Shown in pieces: positions 24,539-32,821 of a DNA stretch of 37,168 bases. The position numbers and the translations under genes were made by a program. The notes below the pieces were generated by a model, which worked only from the letters and a program-made list of their open reading frames with translations, was not told the DNA's origin and made no database searches. The stretch covers positions 1 to 37,168 of the forward strand of contig VXPQ01000021.1 of assembly GCA_009839485.1 (NCBI GenBank), written 5' to 3'. Source of the stretch: Bacteroidetes bacterium SB0662_bin_6. Lineage in GTDB: Bacteria; Bacteroidota; Rhodothermia; Rhodothermales; VXPQ01. Numbering within the stretch: the first letter of the stretch is position 1; every line of letters starts with the position of its first letter.

Positions 24539-26029
24539 CTAGACGATCTGGTCCGGCCCGTACTCGAGCACCCGGCCCCGATAGCCGAACAGGCGTTTCA
24601 ACACGCGGATGAGCGCCGGCGAGTACCGCTTGATGTACCACTGGTCCGCCGCCCGCCGCACACCCAGTCCATAGGAAGGGTAGGGGTGGATGGCGTCCGA
24701 GATATGCCTCAGGGAGATGCCCCGCCGCATGGCAAGGGCTAACTCGCAGATCAGGTCGCCGCCCCGGGCGCCCAGGATGGACGCTCCCAGTATTTTCCCG
24801 TCGCGCGGGCGGGCGTGTACCTTGATCATGCCGTAATCCTCCCGCTCGGTGATGGCGCGGTCGATCTTGTCATAAGGGAACCGGAGCGTCTCGTATTTTT
24901 TGCCTGCCGCGCGGAGCGCATCTTCCGTGGCGCCCACATGCGCTAGTTCGGGGTCGGCATAGGTGGTCCAGGGGAGGTGCGCGGCGTCGATTTTTGCAGG
25001 CGCTTTCAGCAGGGCGTTCATCGTCGCCACCTTGGCCATATGCTCGCTCATGTGCGTAAAGGCGAATCGGCCGGTCACGTCCCCGACGGCGTAGATCCCG
25101 GAGCGGGAGGTCCTGCACCGGTCGTCCACCTTGATACCTCGGGCGTCATACGCCACGCCTGCGGCCTCGAGGTTGAGCGCTGCGACATTGGGTTTCCGTC
25201 CGGCGGCCACAAGAAGCGCATCACCATGGAGAACAAGGTTTTCGGGATTATCGCCCGAGGTTCCACCGCCATCGATCCGCACGGCTATGCCGTCTCCTCG
25301 CTCCTGCACGGAGGATACGTTCGCGCTCAGCACGTACCGGATGCCCTCTTCTTCGAGGCGGGCCTGCAGCATGCCCGCGAGTTCCTCGTCATCCCGAAAG
25401 AGAATGCGGGGTTCCCGGTCAATCACGGTGACGTCGGAGCCAAGGCGCCGGAATGCCTGCGCCATCTCGGTGCCGATGGGGCCGGCTCCGAGCACGATAA
25501 GATGCCGGGGCTGTTCGGTCAGTTCAAAGATGGTTTCGTTTGTGAGAAAGGGCGCCTCCCGAAGGCCTTCGATCGGAGGAATAAAGGCCCGGCCTCCCGT
25601 AGCGATGATGAACCGGCGCGCGGAGAACCGTTCCGTTGCTCCATCCGAAGCGATCTCGATGGTCCCGGGGTTTGTGAACCGGGCGGTTCCCTGTTTCACA
25701 TCGATCCCCATGTTTTCGTAAATCTCCGGAGCGTCCGCCTCTTCGTAAATGTGATCACGCAACGCGTGGACCCCCGCAATGACCTCCGAAAAATCCACCG
25801 ACACCTCGCCCGTCCGAACGCCGAACTCCCCGCATCTTCGCGCGCTGTGCGCCGCATGCGCCGCGCTCAGAAGCGCTTTGCTGGGTACGCAACCGTACCA
25901 GGTGCAGTCGCCGCCGAGTCGGGCCTGCTCCACCATGAGGGTGCGGGCGCCGAAACTGGCGCCTACCCCCGAAGCAGTGAGGCCGGCTGCGCCGCCTCCA
26001 ATGACAATGAGATCATAGTCTGTGGGCAT
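24539..26029 (-). CDS. MerA-like pyridine-nucleotide-disulfide oxidoreductase
   Basis: 496 aa flavoprotein. FAD site IVIGGGAAGLTA at 9-20, redox-active disulfide GGDCTWYGCVPSK (Cys42, Cys47), NAD(P)-binding HLIVLGAGPIGTEMAQAF and a second FAD motif SGIYAVGDVTG. The sequence is closest to the mercuric reductase/dihydrolipoamide dehydrogenase group. It lacks both the N-terminal heavy-metal domain and the C-terminal vicinal Cys pair of true mercuric reductases. The usual C-terminal catalytic H-x-H-P-T-x-x-E is replaced by IHPYPSYGL, so the His-Glu acid-base pair is not conserved. The substrate is unknown. It is 16 bp downstream of the TfoX-domain gene, same strand, and convergent with accC by 3 bp. 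Confidence 0.87.
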   Translation of the reverse strand: MPTDYDLIVIGGGAAGLTASGVGASFGARTLMVEQARLGGDCTWYGCVPSKALLSAAHAAHSARRCGEFGVRTGEVSVDFSEVIAGVHALRDHIYEEADAPEIYENMGIDVKQGTARFTNPGTIEIASDGATERFSARRFIIATGGRAFIPPIEGLREAPFLTNETIFELTEQPRHLIVLGAGPIGTEMAQAFRRLGSDVTVIDREPRILFRDDEELAGMLQARLEEEGIRYVLSANVSSVQERGDGIAVRIDGGGTSGDNPENLVLHGDALLVAAGRKPNVAALNLEAAGVAYDARGIKVDDRCRTSRSGIYAVGDVTGRFAFTHMSEHMAKVATMNALLKAPAKIDAAHLPWTTYADPELAHVGATEDALRAAGKKYETLRFPYDKIDRAITEREDYGMIKVHARPRDGKILGASILGARGGDLICELALAMRRGISLRHISDAIHPYPSYGLGVRRAADQWYIKRYSPALIRVLKRLFGYRGRVLEYGPDQIV

Positions 26030-26045
26030 CGTACAGGCTGATTTT

Positions 26046-26321
26046 TCAGGATTTAGAAGGTGCTACATCCAACCGGATATCCGCCTCGCGTTTGAGGGTA
26101 GCCTTGCGCTCCGGGCCGAGCGCGTTCCAGTGTTTCCCGGAAAGCGCGCCATCCAGCGCGTAAAGCAGCAGGATCGTGACCTGCCCCGGTCTTTGGTGCT
26201 TGAGTATTTTCCAGGCCATGACCGCGCCCATGGCTTCAAGATCGGCGTGCGTATGGATGCCTATATCGTGCAGCCATGCGGCGCTCTTCGGGCCGATGTT
26301 TTTCAGGTTTTCGACATCCAT
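26046..26321 (-). CDS. TfoX C-terminal-domain protein
   Basis: 91 aa. The whole protein corresponds to the helical C-terminal domain of TfoX/Sxy proteins: LKNIGPKSAAWLHDIGI (a helix-hairpin-helix-like start), DLEAMGAVMAWKIL and the conserved LLYALDGALSGKHWNALGPERKATL. TfoX is a competence regulator in gammaproteobacteria. Single-domain forms like this are widespread in other phyla and have no established role. ATG at 26321. It heads a two-gene unit with the flavoprotein gene. It is unusual only in lacking the TfoX N-terminal domain, as many relatives do. Confidence 0.88.
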   Translation of the reverse strand: MDVENLKNIGPKSAAWLHDIGIHTHADLEAMGAVMAWKILKHQRPGQVTILLLYALDGALSGKHWNALGPERKATLKREADIRLDVAPSKS

Positions 26322-26422
26322 GGCAGGCTATGCGGTTCGTCGGAAGCGTCAAACTACGTCATTCCCTGCCATGGGGTTCATTTTCACGGAAATGCGTTGA
26401 AAATACCTGTGCTGAGGAACGC

Positions 26423-26451
26423 TTGCTTCGGTACATTCCTTACAGTACAGT
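26423..26451 (+). promoter_or_regulatory. Candidate methyltransferase promoter
   Basis: TTGCTT (26423-26428), 17 nt, TACAGT (26446-26451). A start near 26458 would give a leader of about 48 nt to the ATG at 26506. The -10 hexamer lies inside the palindrome at 26438-26455. Confidence 0.4.
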
Positions 26452-26455
26452 AAGG
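26438..26455. promoter_or_regulatory. Palindromic operator-like site before the methyltransferase
   Basis: CCTTACAGTACAGTAAGG: 16 of 18 positions are symmetric, with perfect 6-bp arms CCTTAC and GTAAGG and a GTAC core. There is no T-run, so it is not a terminator. Overlap with the putative -10 suggests autorepression of the R-M genes by the methyltransferase or another DNA-binding protein. The usual controller-protein (C-box) sequence is not present, and no C-protein gene is seen. Confidence 0.4.
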
Positions 26456-26505
26456 GGTTATCATGTGGGCAGAATGTGTTCGCTGCATTTCAAGGGGAGG
26501 ATAGC

Positions 26506-27645
26506 ATGGAAATGACTTCGAGGCTGCTATGCGGTTCCGCTCAGTCTATGGACAAAGTTCCGGATGCATCGGTTGACCTGATCGTAACCTCGCCGCCCTA
26601 TCCGATGGTCGCCATGTGGGACGATGTATTCGTTTCGCAGGATGGCCGTATCGGTGATCGGTTAGCCCGCGGAGAGGGTCGGGCCGCTTTCGACCTCATG
26701 CATCAACTCCTTGATACGGCCTGGGAGGAATGCAGCCGGGTCCTGAAACCGGGCGGTCTTGCCTGCATCAATATTGGCGATGCGACCCGAACTCTGGACG
26801 GCGATTTTCAGCTGTACTCCAATCACTCCCGAATACTTGGCTTTTTCCTTGGACACGGATTTGCAGCACTGCCCGACATACTCTGGCGCAAGCAAACAAA
26901 CGCCCCAAACAAGTTCATGGGGTCCGGGATGTTACCCGTAGGGGCGTACGTGACCTACGAACACGAATACATTCTCGTCCTTCGAAAGGGAAGGCGCAGA
27001 AGGTTTGATAAAGAGGCAGAGAAAGATCGCCGTCGGGAAAGCGCCTTCTTTTGGGAAGAGCGTAATGTCTGGTTTTCCGATATGTGGTTTGACATAAAGG
27101 GGATCGACCAACGTCTCGTCAACACCGCGGCTCGGGAGCGCAGCGGCGCATTCCCGTTCGAGTTGGCCTACCGGCTCATTTGTATGTTTTCCATCAAGGG
27201 GGATACGGTGCTGGATCCATTTGCAGGCACCGGGACCACATTGGTTGCGGCGCTGGCTTCAGGAAGAAATTCGCTGGGCATTGAGATCGACGATACATTA
27301 CTGCCTGTCGCGCGGACTTTCATGGAGGCTGCGCCGCGCATCGCCGGCGAATACAATCAACGCCGGTTGGTCCGGCATCAAAACTGGGTTCGTACGCGCA
27401 CGGCAGAGCACGGCCCGCTGAAATACGCGAACCGCCATTACGGTTTTCCGGTGATGACCGCACAAGAACAGCACCTGTTACTGGATGACATCACAGGTAT
27501 AGGGATCGTCCCTGAAAAAGAGGGTGTGACGGTCTGGGCGCAATATGGAGAAGAGGCCCGGTCTGGCGCGGCATCCTGGTTAGCGAACGCAGCGAAAAAG
27601 CCGCCTATAAGAAAGCAAAACACCCAGGTTCAGTTACAACTTTAG
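26506..27645 (+). CDS. DNA methyltransferase, beta-class (probably N4-cytosine), CTAG-type R-M system
   Basis: 379 aa. It transfers a methyl group from S-adenosylmethionine to a base in a specific DNA site. Motif IV TSPPY is at residues 28-32, followed by VLKPGG (motif V-VI region, about 79-84), and the SAM-binding motif I DPFAGTGTT is at 237-245, with SLGIEID after it. This order (IV before I) is the beta class. TSPPY is typical of N4-cytosine enzymes. ATG at 26506 has a strong ribosome-binding site (AAGGGGAGG, about 26492-26500); an upstream start at 26476 is unlikely. It is convergent with the MjaI-type endonuclease gene, 5 bp apart, and so is its protective partner by context. Specificity for CTAG is inferred from the endonuclease family. 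Confidence 0.88.
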   Translation: MEMTSRLLCGSAQSMDKVPDASVDLIVTSPPYPMVAMWDDVFVSQDGRIGDRLARGEGRAAFDLMHQLLDTAWEECSRVLKPGGLACINIGDATRTLDGDFQLYSNHSRILGFFLGHGFAALPDILWRKQTNAPNKFMGSGMLPVGAYVTYEHEYILVLRKGRRRRFDKEAEKDRRRESAFFWEERNVWFSDMWFDIKGIDQRLVNTAARERSGAFPFELAYRLICMFSIKGDTVLDPFAGTGTTLVAALASGRNSLGIEIDDTLLPVARTFMEAAPRIAGEYNQRRLVRHQNWVRTRTAEHGPLKYANRHYGFPVMTAQEQHLLLDDITGIGIVPEKEGVTVWAQYGEEARSGAASWLANAAKKPPIRKQNTQVQLQL

Positions 27646-27650
27646 ATGAG

Positions 27651-28232
27651 TCAAAAATCGAACGAGACAGTAATTCCACTCTTTTTCTTTTCATAAAGTA
27701 TCAATTCGCCCTGTATCTCTTCAGGCAGCATATCCTTGACCGCATAGGTTGACGGTTTAACGGAAACCGCCATCGTGCCTATGAAACCATCGATCCCTTG
27801 CGATTCCTCATCGGGTGTTGCCATCCGGTAATCGACCCCCTTGCGTTCTGCAATTCTTGCCAAAATAGCTTCCTGAAAGCACAGACCGATAAAGGTTTTT
27901 ACCAACACAAGATCCTCGACCCATTCACGCACCATGCTTTTGTCGATCTCCTGCATAGCTGCCCGCAACTTCTCTACCATCTCGTAGATTCGATCCGTCG
28001 CATTATCCAGCGCTTCGGGCTTTTGCGTTCTGTACCAGGCTTCCCATTCCTCATAGCTTTTCCCGCCAAATTCCTGAAACAATTCGGTCATCTGGCCAAC
28101 AATCCGCGGGCGTGTCCCTTGGGCATTCTGGTTGGCCAGGTTTATAATCTGGGATGTGTACTTAGGAAAAGCATGCTGTTTCTGCGATACAGCCTCGGCA
28201 AGTTCCGCATTTTTAATCTTGAATGTGGGCAT
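27651..28232 (-). CDS. MjaI-family type II restriction endonuclease
   Basis: 193 aa. It resembles the MjaI endonuclease family (Methanocaldococcus CTAG-cutting enzyme). Typical segments are FPKYTSQIINLANQNAQGTR (20-41), SYEEWEAWY, VREWVEDLVLVKTFIGLCFQEAIL and ATPDEESQGIDGFIG...VSVKP. Glu121, Asp148 and Lys159 (within GIDGF ... VSVKPSTY) form a plausible PD-(D/E)xK nuclease core. Cleavage of unmethylated CTAG is predicted from family, not shown. The gene looks more AT-rich than its neighbours and encodes many Lys/Gln, in keeping with horizontal transfer. ATG at 28232; no clear ribosome-binding site. The upstream neighbour on this strand is ruvA, 71 bp away. Confidence 0.85.
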   Translation of the reverse strand: MPTFKIKNAELAEAVSQKQHAFPKYTSQIINLANQNAQGTRPRIVGQMTELFQEFGGKSYEEWEAWYRTQKPEALDNATDRIYEMVEKLRAAMQEIDKSMVREWVEDLVLVKTFIGLCFQEAILARIAERKGVDYRMATPDEESQGIDGFIGTMAVSVKPSTYAVKDMLPEEIQGELILYEKKKSGITVSFDF

Positions 28233-28303
28233 GTCTACTGCCGGCAGTTTTCGGTGTCATACTTGCGTTTTTCGTGGTTAAATATGTACCTCACAGAAAC
28301 GCG

Positions 28304-28912
28304 CTAATGCTCCCTCAGCACGAGCCGCACCATGTCCTCGACGGTCCCGGTTTCAGGATGGCGCTGGAGAATTTTCCGGAGGGCCTTCTCGGCGGCGGCC
28401 CGCGTGTACCCGAGCGATTCGAGGGCGGCCAGTGCATCGATACGCGCAGATCGATCCGGGCCGGATACGCTTTCCCCGTCCGACGCGACGCCCGGCTCCG
28501 GCCATTCCATCGCCGCAAAACGGTCCTGCAGTTCCACGATCATACGCTGGGCCATTTTGCGTCCGACCCCCGGAATCCTCGTCAGTATTGCCTCGTCCCC
28601 ATGCATTACATAGGTCCGGAGATCGTCCGGGCGCATTACCGAAAGAGCGGCCAGCGCCAGTTTCGGCCCGATGCCCGAGACGTTCAGCATCACCTCGAAC
28701 ACCTGTTTTTCCCGTTCGGAAAAAAATCCGTACAGTAGCGCCGCATCCTCCCGCACATGAAAGTGGGTAAAAAGACGCACCGGCTTGTGGACCTCCGGCA
28801 GGCGCTCGAAGGTCGAGGTGGTGACAAGCAGTTCGTACCCCACGCCCTGCACGTCGACCACGGCGCGCGTGGGCTGCTTCTCGACAAGTTGACCGGCGAT
28901 GTAGGCGTACAT
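28304..28912 (-). CDS. ruvA: Holliday junction branch-migration subunit RuvA
   Basis: 202 aa, the normal length. RuvA tetramers bind four-way DNA junctions and load RuvB. Seen: N-terminal OB-fold (MYAYIAGQLVEKQPTRAVVDVQGVGYELLV), two helix-hairpin-helix motifs in domain II (LNVSGIGPKLALAALS and LTRIPGVGRKMAQRMIVEL), an acidic flexible linker at about 140-152, and the C-terminal RuvB-contact domain (DALAALESLGYTRAAAEKALRKIL). ruvB and ruvC are not adjacent. The start is the ATG at 28912. Its upstream region carries the palindrome at 28971-28997. Confidence 0.95.
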   Translation of the reverse strand: MYAYIAGQLVEKQPTRAVVDVQGVGYELLVTTSTFERLPEVHKPVRLFTHFHVREDAALLYGFFSEREKQVFEVMLNVSGIGPKLALAALSVMRPDDLRTYVMHGDEAILTRIPGVGRKMAQRMIVELQDRFAAMEWPEPGVASDGESVSGPDRSARIDALAALESLGYTRAAAEKALRKILQRHPETGTVEDMVRLVLREH

Positions 28913-28970
28913 GGTTGCTGACAGATGCTTCTCATACAGGACGAAACGCCCTGAACGTCGTGTGTCCTGG

Positions 28971-28997
28971 TGATCTATGCAATATATGCATAGATCA
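28971..28997. promoter_or_regulatory. Perfect 11-bp palindrome upstream of ruvA
   Basis: Arms TGATCTATGCA (28971-28981) and TGCATAGATCA (28987-28997) around ATATA. There is no U-tract on either side, so a protein-binding operator is more likely than a terminator. It lies 58 bp upstream of the ruvA ATG (minus) and 117 bp upstream of the amidohydrolase ATG (plus). Confidence 0.5.
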
Positions 28998-29008
28998 GGC
29001 CATCTTTA

Positions 29009-29036
29009 TGCAAAATATGTATATAGTGATTTTGCA
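29009..29036. promoter_or_regulatory. Second inverted repeat, same intergenic region
   Basis: Perfect 8-bp arms TGCAAAAT (29009-29016) and ATTTTGCA (29029-29036) with a 12-nt AT-rich spacer. The first palindrome ends 11 bp before it. It probably belongs to the control region of the divergent ruvA/amidohydrolase pair. Confidence 0.4.
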
Positions 29037-29113
29037 AGATGATTCATTCGAGGGTTCGTATACTATCTCCTTCACGACACCTCTGTCTCAATCTACCCAT
29101 GGAGGTCGATACG

Positions 29114-30436
29114 ATGCGTCAAGTTACGTCATACCTTGCGATGGTATGCATGTTCGTTGTATGCATACTCACCCCCTGCCTCGCCCAGGCCCAGATCGCG
29201 TTCGAGCATGTCAATGCCCTGCCCATGACGGACGAAGAAGTACGAACCGACTGGACCGTGCTCGTGGAAGGCGACCGGATCACGGCAGCCGGCCCTGCTG
29301 AGGAAGTAGAGGTCCCGGAAACGGCAGAGCGAATCGACGGAACAGGAAAATACCTGATTCCCGGTCTGGCTGAAATGCACGGGCACGTCCCCTCCCCGAA
29401 CGATGGCGACGAATACATTGCGTCCCTTATGTTTCTGTACATCGCCAACGGGGTCACGACCGTACGCGGCCTCCTTGGAGAACCGGGCCAACTGGCGCTG
29501 AAGGACGCCACGGCGGACGGAAGCCTCCTTGGCCCGGCGCTGTATCTTGCAGGCCCGGCCTTCAACGGCGGGACTGTTTCTTCGCCGGAACAAGCGGACC
29601 GGCGCGTACGGGAGCAAGTGACCGAAGGATGGGATTATCTGAAGGTGCTTCCGGGGATGACCCTTGAGGAATTCGACGCCATGGCCATGGCCGCGAACGA
29701 AGAAGGCATTCCCTTTATCGGACATGTCACCGCCGAGGCGGGACTGATCCACACCATCGAAATGGGGCAGCAAACAATCGACCACCTGGACGGCTACATA
29801 GAATATCTGAGAGGCGAAGGAGACACCATTGATCCGGAACGCCTCGAAACCGCCATCGCCATGACGAAGGAATACGGGGTATGGGTCATTCCGACCATGG
29901 CGCTCTGGGAAACCATCCTTGGCGTACCGTCCACAGCAGATATGGCGGATTATGAAGAACTGCAATATATGCCGCCGGATATGGTGGCTTCGTGGGGCCG
30001 GTCCCAGGACCGGCGCCGGGCAGGAAGCGGGTTCAGCCAGGAACGCCAGGACCTGATTGCAGCCCAGCGCATCGACCTGCTGAGAGCGCTCAACGAGGCC
30101 GGCGCACGCATTCTCATGGGCACGGATTCCCCGCAGGTGTTCAGCGTACCGGGTTTTTCGCACCTGCGTGAACTGCCCTTCATGGTGGACGCAGGCATGT
30201 CGCCGTACGAAATCCTTGTTTCCGGAACCCGGGCGGTCGGGGACTACCTGCACGAAGAGGATACGTTCGGAACGATTACGGCGGGAAGCCGGGCGGATCT
30301 CATCCTGCTCAACAGCAACCCTCTTGAGGACATAATGCGTGTGTTCGACCGGGCCGGGGTAATGGCGCGCGGGCAGTGGGTATCCGAATCGGATATACAG
30401 GAACGCCTTGCAGAGATTGCGGCAGGATATCAGTAG
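29114..30436 (+). CDS. Secreted amidohydrolase-family metal hydrolase
   Basis: 440 aa. The signal peptide is MRQVTSYLAMVCMFVVCIL with cleavage near AQA (residues 24-26), so it is periplasmic or extracellular. The amidohydrolase barrel has metal ligands in AEMHGHV (His89, His91), a probable carboxylated Lys in YLKVLPG (Lys177), His204 in FIGHVTAEAG, His224 in TIDHLDG and Asp338 in LMGTDSPQ. The C-terminus shows the usual GTITAGSRADLILLNSNPLEDI. Relatives include prolidase-, imidazolonepropionase- and Xaa-Pro-type hydrolases; the substrate is not known. GGAGG at 29101-29105 places the start at 29114 rather than the earlier in-frame ATG at 29039. Convergent with the O-methyltransferase gene. Confidence 0.87.
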   Translation: MRQVTSYLAMVCMFVVCILTPCLAQAQIAFEHVNALPMTDEEVRTDWTVLVEGDRITAAGPAEEVEVPETAERIDGTGKYLIPGLAEMHGHVPSPNDGDEYIASLMFLYIANGVTTVRGLLGEPGQLALKDATADGSLLGPALYLAGPAFNGGTVSSPEQADRRVREQVTEGWDYLKVLPGMTLEEFDAMAMAANEEGIPFIGHVTAEAGLIHTIEMGQQTIDHLDGYIEYLRGEGDTIDPERLETAIAMTKEYGVWVIPTMALWETILGVPSTADMADYEELQYMPPDMVASWGRSQDRRRAGSGFSQERQDLIAAQRIDLLRALNEAGARILMGTDSPQVFSVPGFSHLRELPFMVDAGMSPYEILVSGTRAVGDYLHEEDTFGTITAGSRADLILLNSNPLEDIMRVFDRAGVMARGQWVSESDIQERLAEIAAGYQ

Positions 30437-30464
30437 GATCCCGAAGTCCCCTGCACATACACGC

Positions 30465-31127
30465 TTATCGCTTCCGGACCAGCGTGACGCCGTCTGCAAT
30501 GGGCAGCATGCAGCAGTCCACGCGGTCGTCGTGTGCAATGGCGGTGTTAAGCGCCGCAATGGCGCGGGTGCTGGCGTCGTCTTCGGCAGGATCGAGGACG
30601 CGGCCATCGCGCAACACGTTGTCCAGGGCCGCAACGCCTCCCGGGCGCAGAAGCTGCAGGACCAGCTCGTAGTAGATGCCGTACGATTCCTTGTCGGCGT
30701 CAATGAATGCAAAATCGTACGTGCCTGCGCGCGCTTCGTCAAGTAATGCCCGCAACGTATCCGCCGCATCTCCCGGACGGAATTCGATTTTGTCCTCCAC
30801 GCCCGCTTCACGCCAGTTGCGGCGGGCTACGCGCGCATATTCCTCACTCACGTCACACGCCGTCAGGAGGCCGTCGTCCGGAAGCGCCTGGGCGACCACA
30901 ATGGAACTGTATCCGGTGAACACGCCGACTTCGAGGGCGCGGCGGGCGCCGGTCATGCGCACGAGCATCGCCATGAACGCCCCCTGTTCCGGCGCAATCT
31001 GCATCTGGGCTTCCTCCATGGACGCGGTCTCTTCCCGCAATCGCCGCAACACGTCGCTCTCGCGAACGGCGTGACGGACCAGGTATTCATGGAGTTCGGG
31101 GGAAAGCCCTATGCTTCGGTTCGACAT
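30465..31127 (-). CDS. Class I SAM-dependent O-methyltransferase
   Basis: 220 aa, matching the bacterial caffeoyl-CoA O-methyltransferase-like family (TrmR/catechol-O-methyltransferase-like). Seen: ALEVGVFTGYSSIVVAQAL (SAM-binding motif I), LTACDVSEEYARVARRNW, FAFIDADKESYGIYYELVL (metal-binding Asp of the catalytic site) and PGGVAALDNVLRDGRV. Some relatives methylate tRNA 5-hydroxyuridine, others small phenolics; sequence alone does not decide. ATG at 31127. The gene lies 41 bp downstream of pgm on the same strand. Confidence 0.88.
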   Translation of the reverse strand: MSNRSIGLSPELHEYLVRHAVRESDVLRRLREETASMEEAQMQIAPEQGAFMAMLVRMTGARRALEVGVFTGYSSIVVAQALPDDGLLTACDVSEEYARVARRNWREAGVEDKIEFRPGDAADTLRALLDEARAGTYDFAFIDADKESYGIYYELVLQLLRPGGVAALDNVLRDGRVLDPAEDDASTRAIAALNTAIAHDDRVDCCMLPIADGVTLVRKR

Positions 31128-31168
31128 GGAAGAAACAGATTACATGTGAAAATGGATACGCTCCTCTC

Positions 31169-32821
31169 CTACACGCCCGCATCCTCAAACACGCGCCGGA
31201 CCATAGCCTGCGCCTCCTCCTGGATTTGCCGGAGATGTTCTTCCCCGAGAAAACTCTCCGCATAAATCTTGTACAACTCTTCCGTACCGGAGGGTCTTGC
31301 GGCAAACCACCCGTTCTCCGTAACCACCTTGAGACCCCCGATCGGAGCATCGTTGCCCGGCGCCTGCGTGAGCTTCGCGGCAATCGGCTCGCCGGCAAGC
31401 CCGGCGGCGGTCACCTGCTCGGGAGCAAGGCTTGCAAGCACTGCCTTCTGCGAGCGGGTGGCGGGCGCATCCATGCGTTCGTATACGGGAGATCCGAAAC
31501 GGTCCTCCAGAAGCGCATAGTGTTCAGCGGGGTCTTTGCCCGTCACAGCGGTTATCTCCGCGGCAAGCAGATTGAGAATGATACCATCCTTGTCGGTCGT
31601 CCATACCGAGCCGTCCTTGCGCAGGAACGATGCCCCGGCGCTCTCCTCTCCGCCAAAACCGTAGGACCCATCGACCAGCCCGTCCACGAACCACTTGAAC
31701 CCCACCGGGACTTCCGCAAGGCGCCGTCCCAGGCCGTCAGCCACCCGATCAATCATGGAACTGGATACGAGGGTCTTGCCGATCGCTGCGGCCCCGGGCC
31801 AGCGCGGGCGATGCTGGAACAGGTATCCGATCGCGACGGACAGGTAATGATTGGGACGCATCAATCCGCTTGTCTTCGTCACGACGCCATGCCGGTCAAA
31901 ATCGGGATCGTTGCCGAACGCGATATCGAACCGGTCTTTCAGCCCGACGAGGCTTGCCATGGCGTACGGCGAGGAACAATCCATGCGGATTTTCCCGTCC
32001 CTGTCGAGCGTCATGAACGAAAAGGTCGGATCCAGGACGGGGTTGACCACCTTGATGTCGAGTCCGTACCGGTCTGCCACAGGCTCCCAGTACGCTACCC
32101 CCGCCCCGCCCATGGGATCGGCGCCGATCTTCAGACCGGAGGACGCAACAGCTTCCATGTCCAGCACCTGGGCGAGGTCCTCTACATACGGCGTCATAAA
32201 ATCCACTTCCCGGGTCGTATCCGCCTTGCGGGCCTGCATGATCGTCGTGCGCCGGATCCCCTGCAAACCGGTTTCGAGGAGTTCGTTCGCCCGATCCTGG
32301 ATCTGCCCGGTCGTTGCCGCATCGGCAGGCCCCCCTGTAGGCGGATTATACTTGAACCCCCCGTCCTCCGGAGGATTATGGGACGGGGTGATGATGACGC
32401 CGTCCGCCAGCCCGCCTGTACGTTGTGCGTTATACCGGAGAATAGCGTGCGACAGCACAGGGGTAGGCGTGTAGCCCTGTCCCTTTTCCACATGCACAAT
32501 CACCTCGTTGCCCGCAAACACTTCGAGGGCCGTCGTAAAGGCCGCTTCCGACAAGGCATGGGTATCCATACCGATCAGGAGCGGGCCATCGATCCCGTTT
32601 GCGGCGCGCACCTCGGCGGTGGCCTGGCATATCGCGGCAATGTGGTCGTCGTTGAACGAACCTCCGGGCGAAGTACCCCGATGCCCCGACGTGCCGAACG
32701 CCACGCGCTGCCCCGGATCCCGGGGATCCGGCCTGACCGAAAAATAGGCGGCGATCAGCCGGGGAATGTTGACGAGGAGGTCAGAGGGAACCGGCTTCCC
32801 CGCAAGGGCATGGTGCGCCAT
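31169..32821 (-). CDS. pgm: Phosphoglucomutase (alpha-D-glucose phosphate-specific)
   Basis: 550 aa. It interconverts glucose-1-phosphate and glucose-6-phosphate. Seen: [19 protein letters not shown] (substrate loop), the phosphoserine site [25 protein letters not shown], the metal-binding loop [36 protein letters not shown] (sugar-binding) and the C-terminal phosphate-binding [17 protein letters not shown]. The length is normal for the bacterial Pgm group. ATG at 32821. Upstream is a 419-bp intergenic stretch with an inverted-repeat element before porX. Confidence 0.95.
   Translation of the reverse strand: MAHHALAGKPVPSDLLVNIPRLIAAYFSVRPDPRDPGQRVAFGTSGHRGTSPGGSFNDDHIAAICQATAEVRAANGIDGPLLIGMDTHALSEAAFTTALEVFAGNEVIVHVEKGQGYTPTPVLSHAILRYNAQRTGGLADGVIITPSHNPPEDGGFKYNPPTGGPADAATTGQIQDRANELLETGLQGIRRTTIMQARKADTTREVDFMTPYVEDLAQVLDMEAVASSGLKIGADPMGGAGVAYWEPVADRYGLDIKVVNPVLDPTFSFMTLDRDGKIRMDCSSPYAMASLVGLKDRFDIAFGNDPDFDRHGVVTKTSGLMRPNHYLSVAIGYLFQHRPRWPGAAAIGKTLVSSSMIDRVADGLGRRLAEVPVGFKWFVDGLVDGSYGFGGEESAGASFLRKDGSVWTTDKDGIILNLLAAEITAVTGKDPAEHYALLEDRFGSPVYERMDAPATRSQKAVLASLAPEQVTAAGLAGEPIAAKLTQAPGNDAPIGGLKVVTENGWFAARPSGTEELYKIYAESFLGEEHLRQIQEEAQAMVRRVFEDAGV

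Noticed and set aside
28971-29036. CRISPR-like repeats
   Set aside because: The two palindromes differ in sequence, and there are no regularly spaced direct repeats or cas genes in the window.
29129-30811. 560-aa minus-strand open frame
   Set aside because: Runs through the amidohydrolase and out of frame through the O-methyltransferase, and shows no domain.
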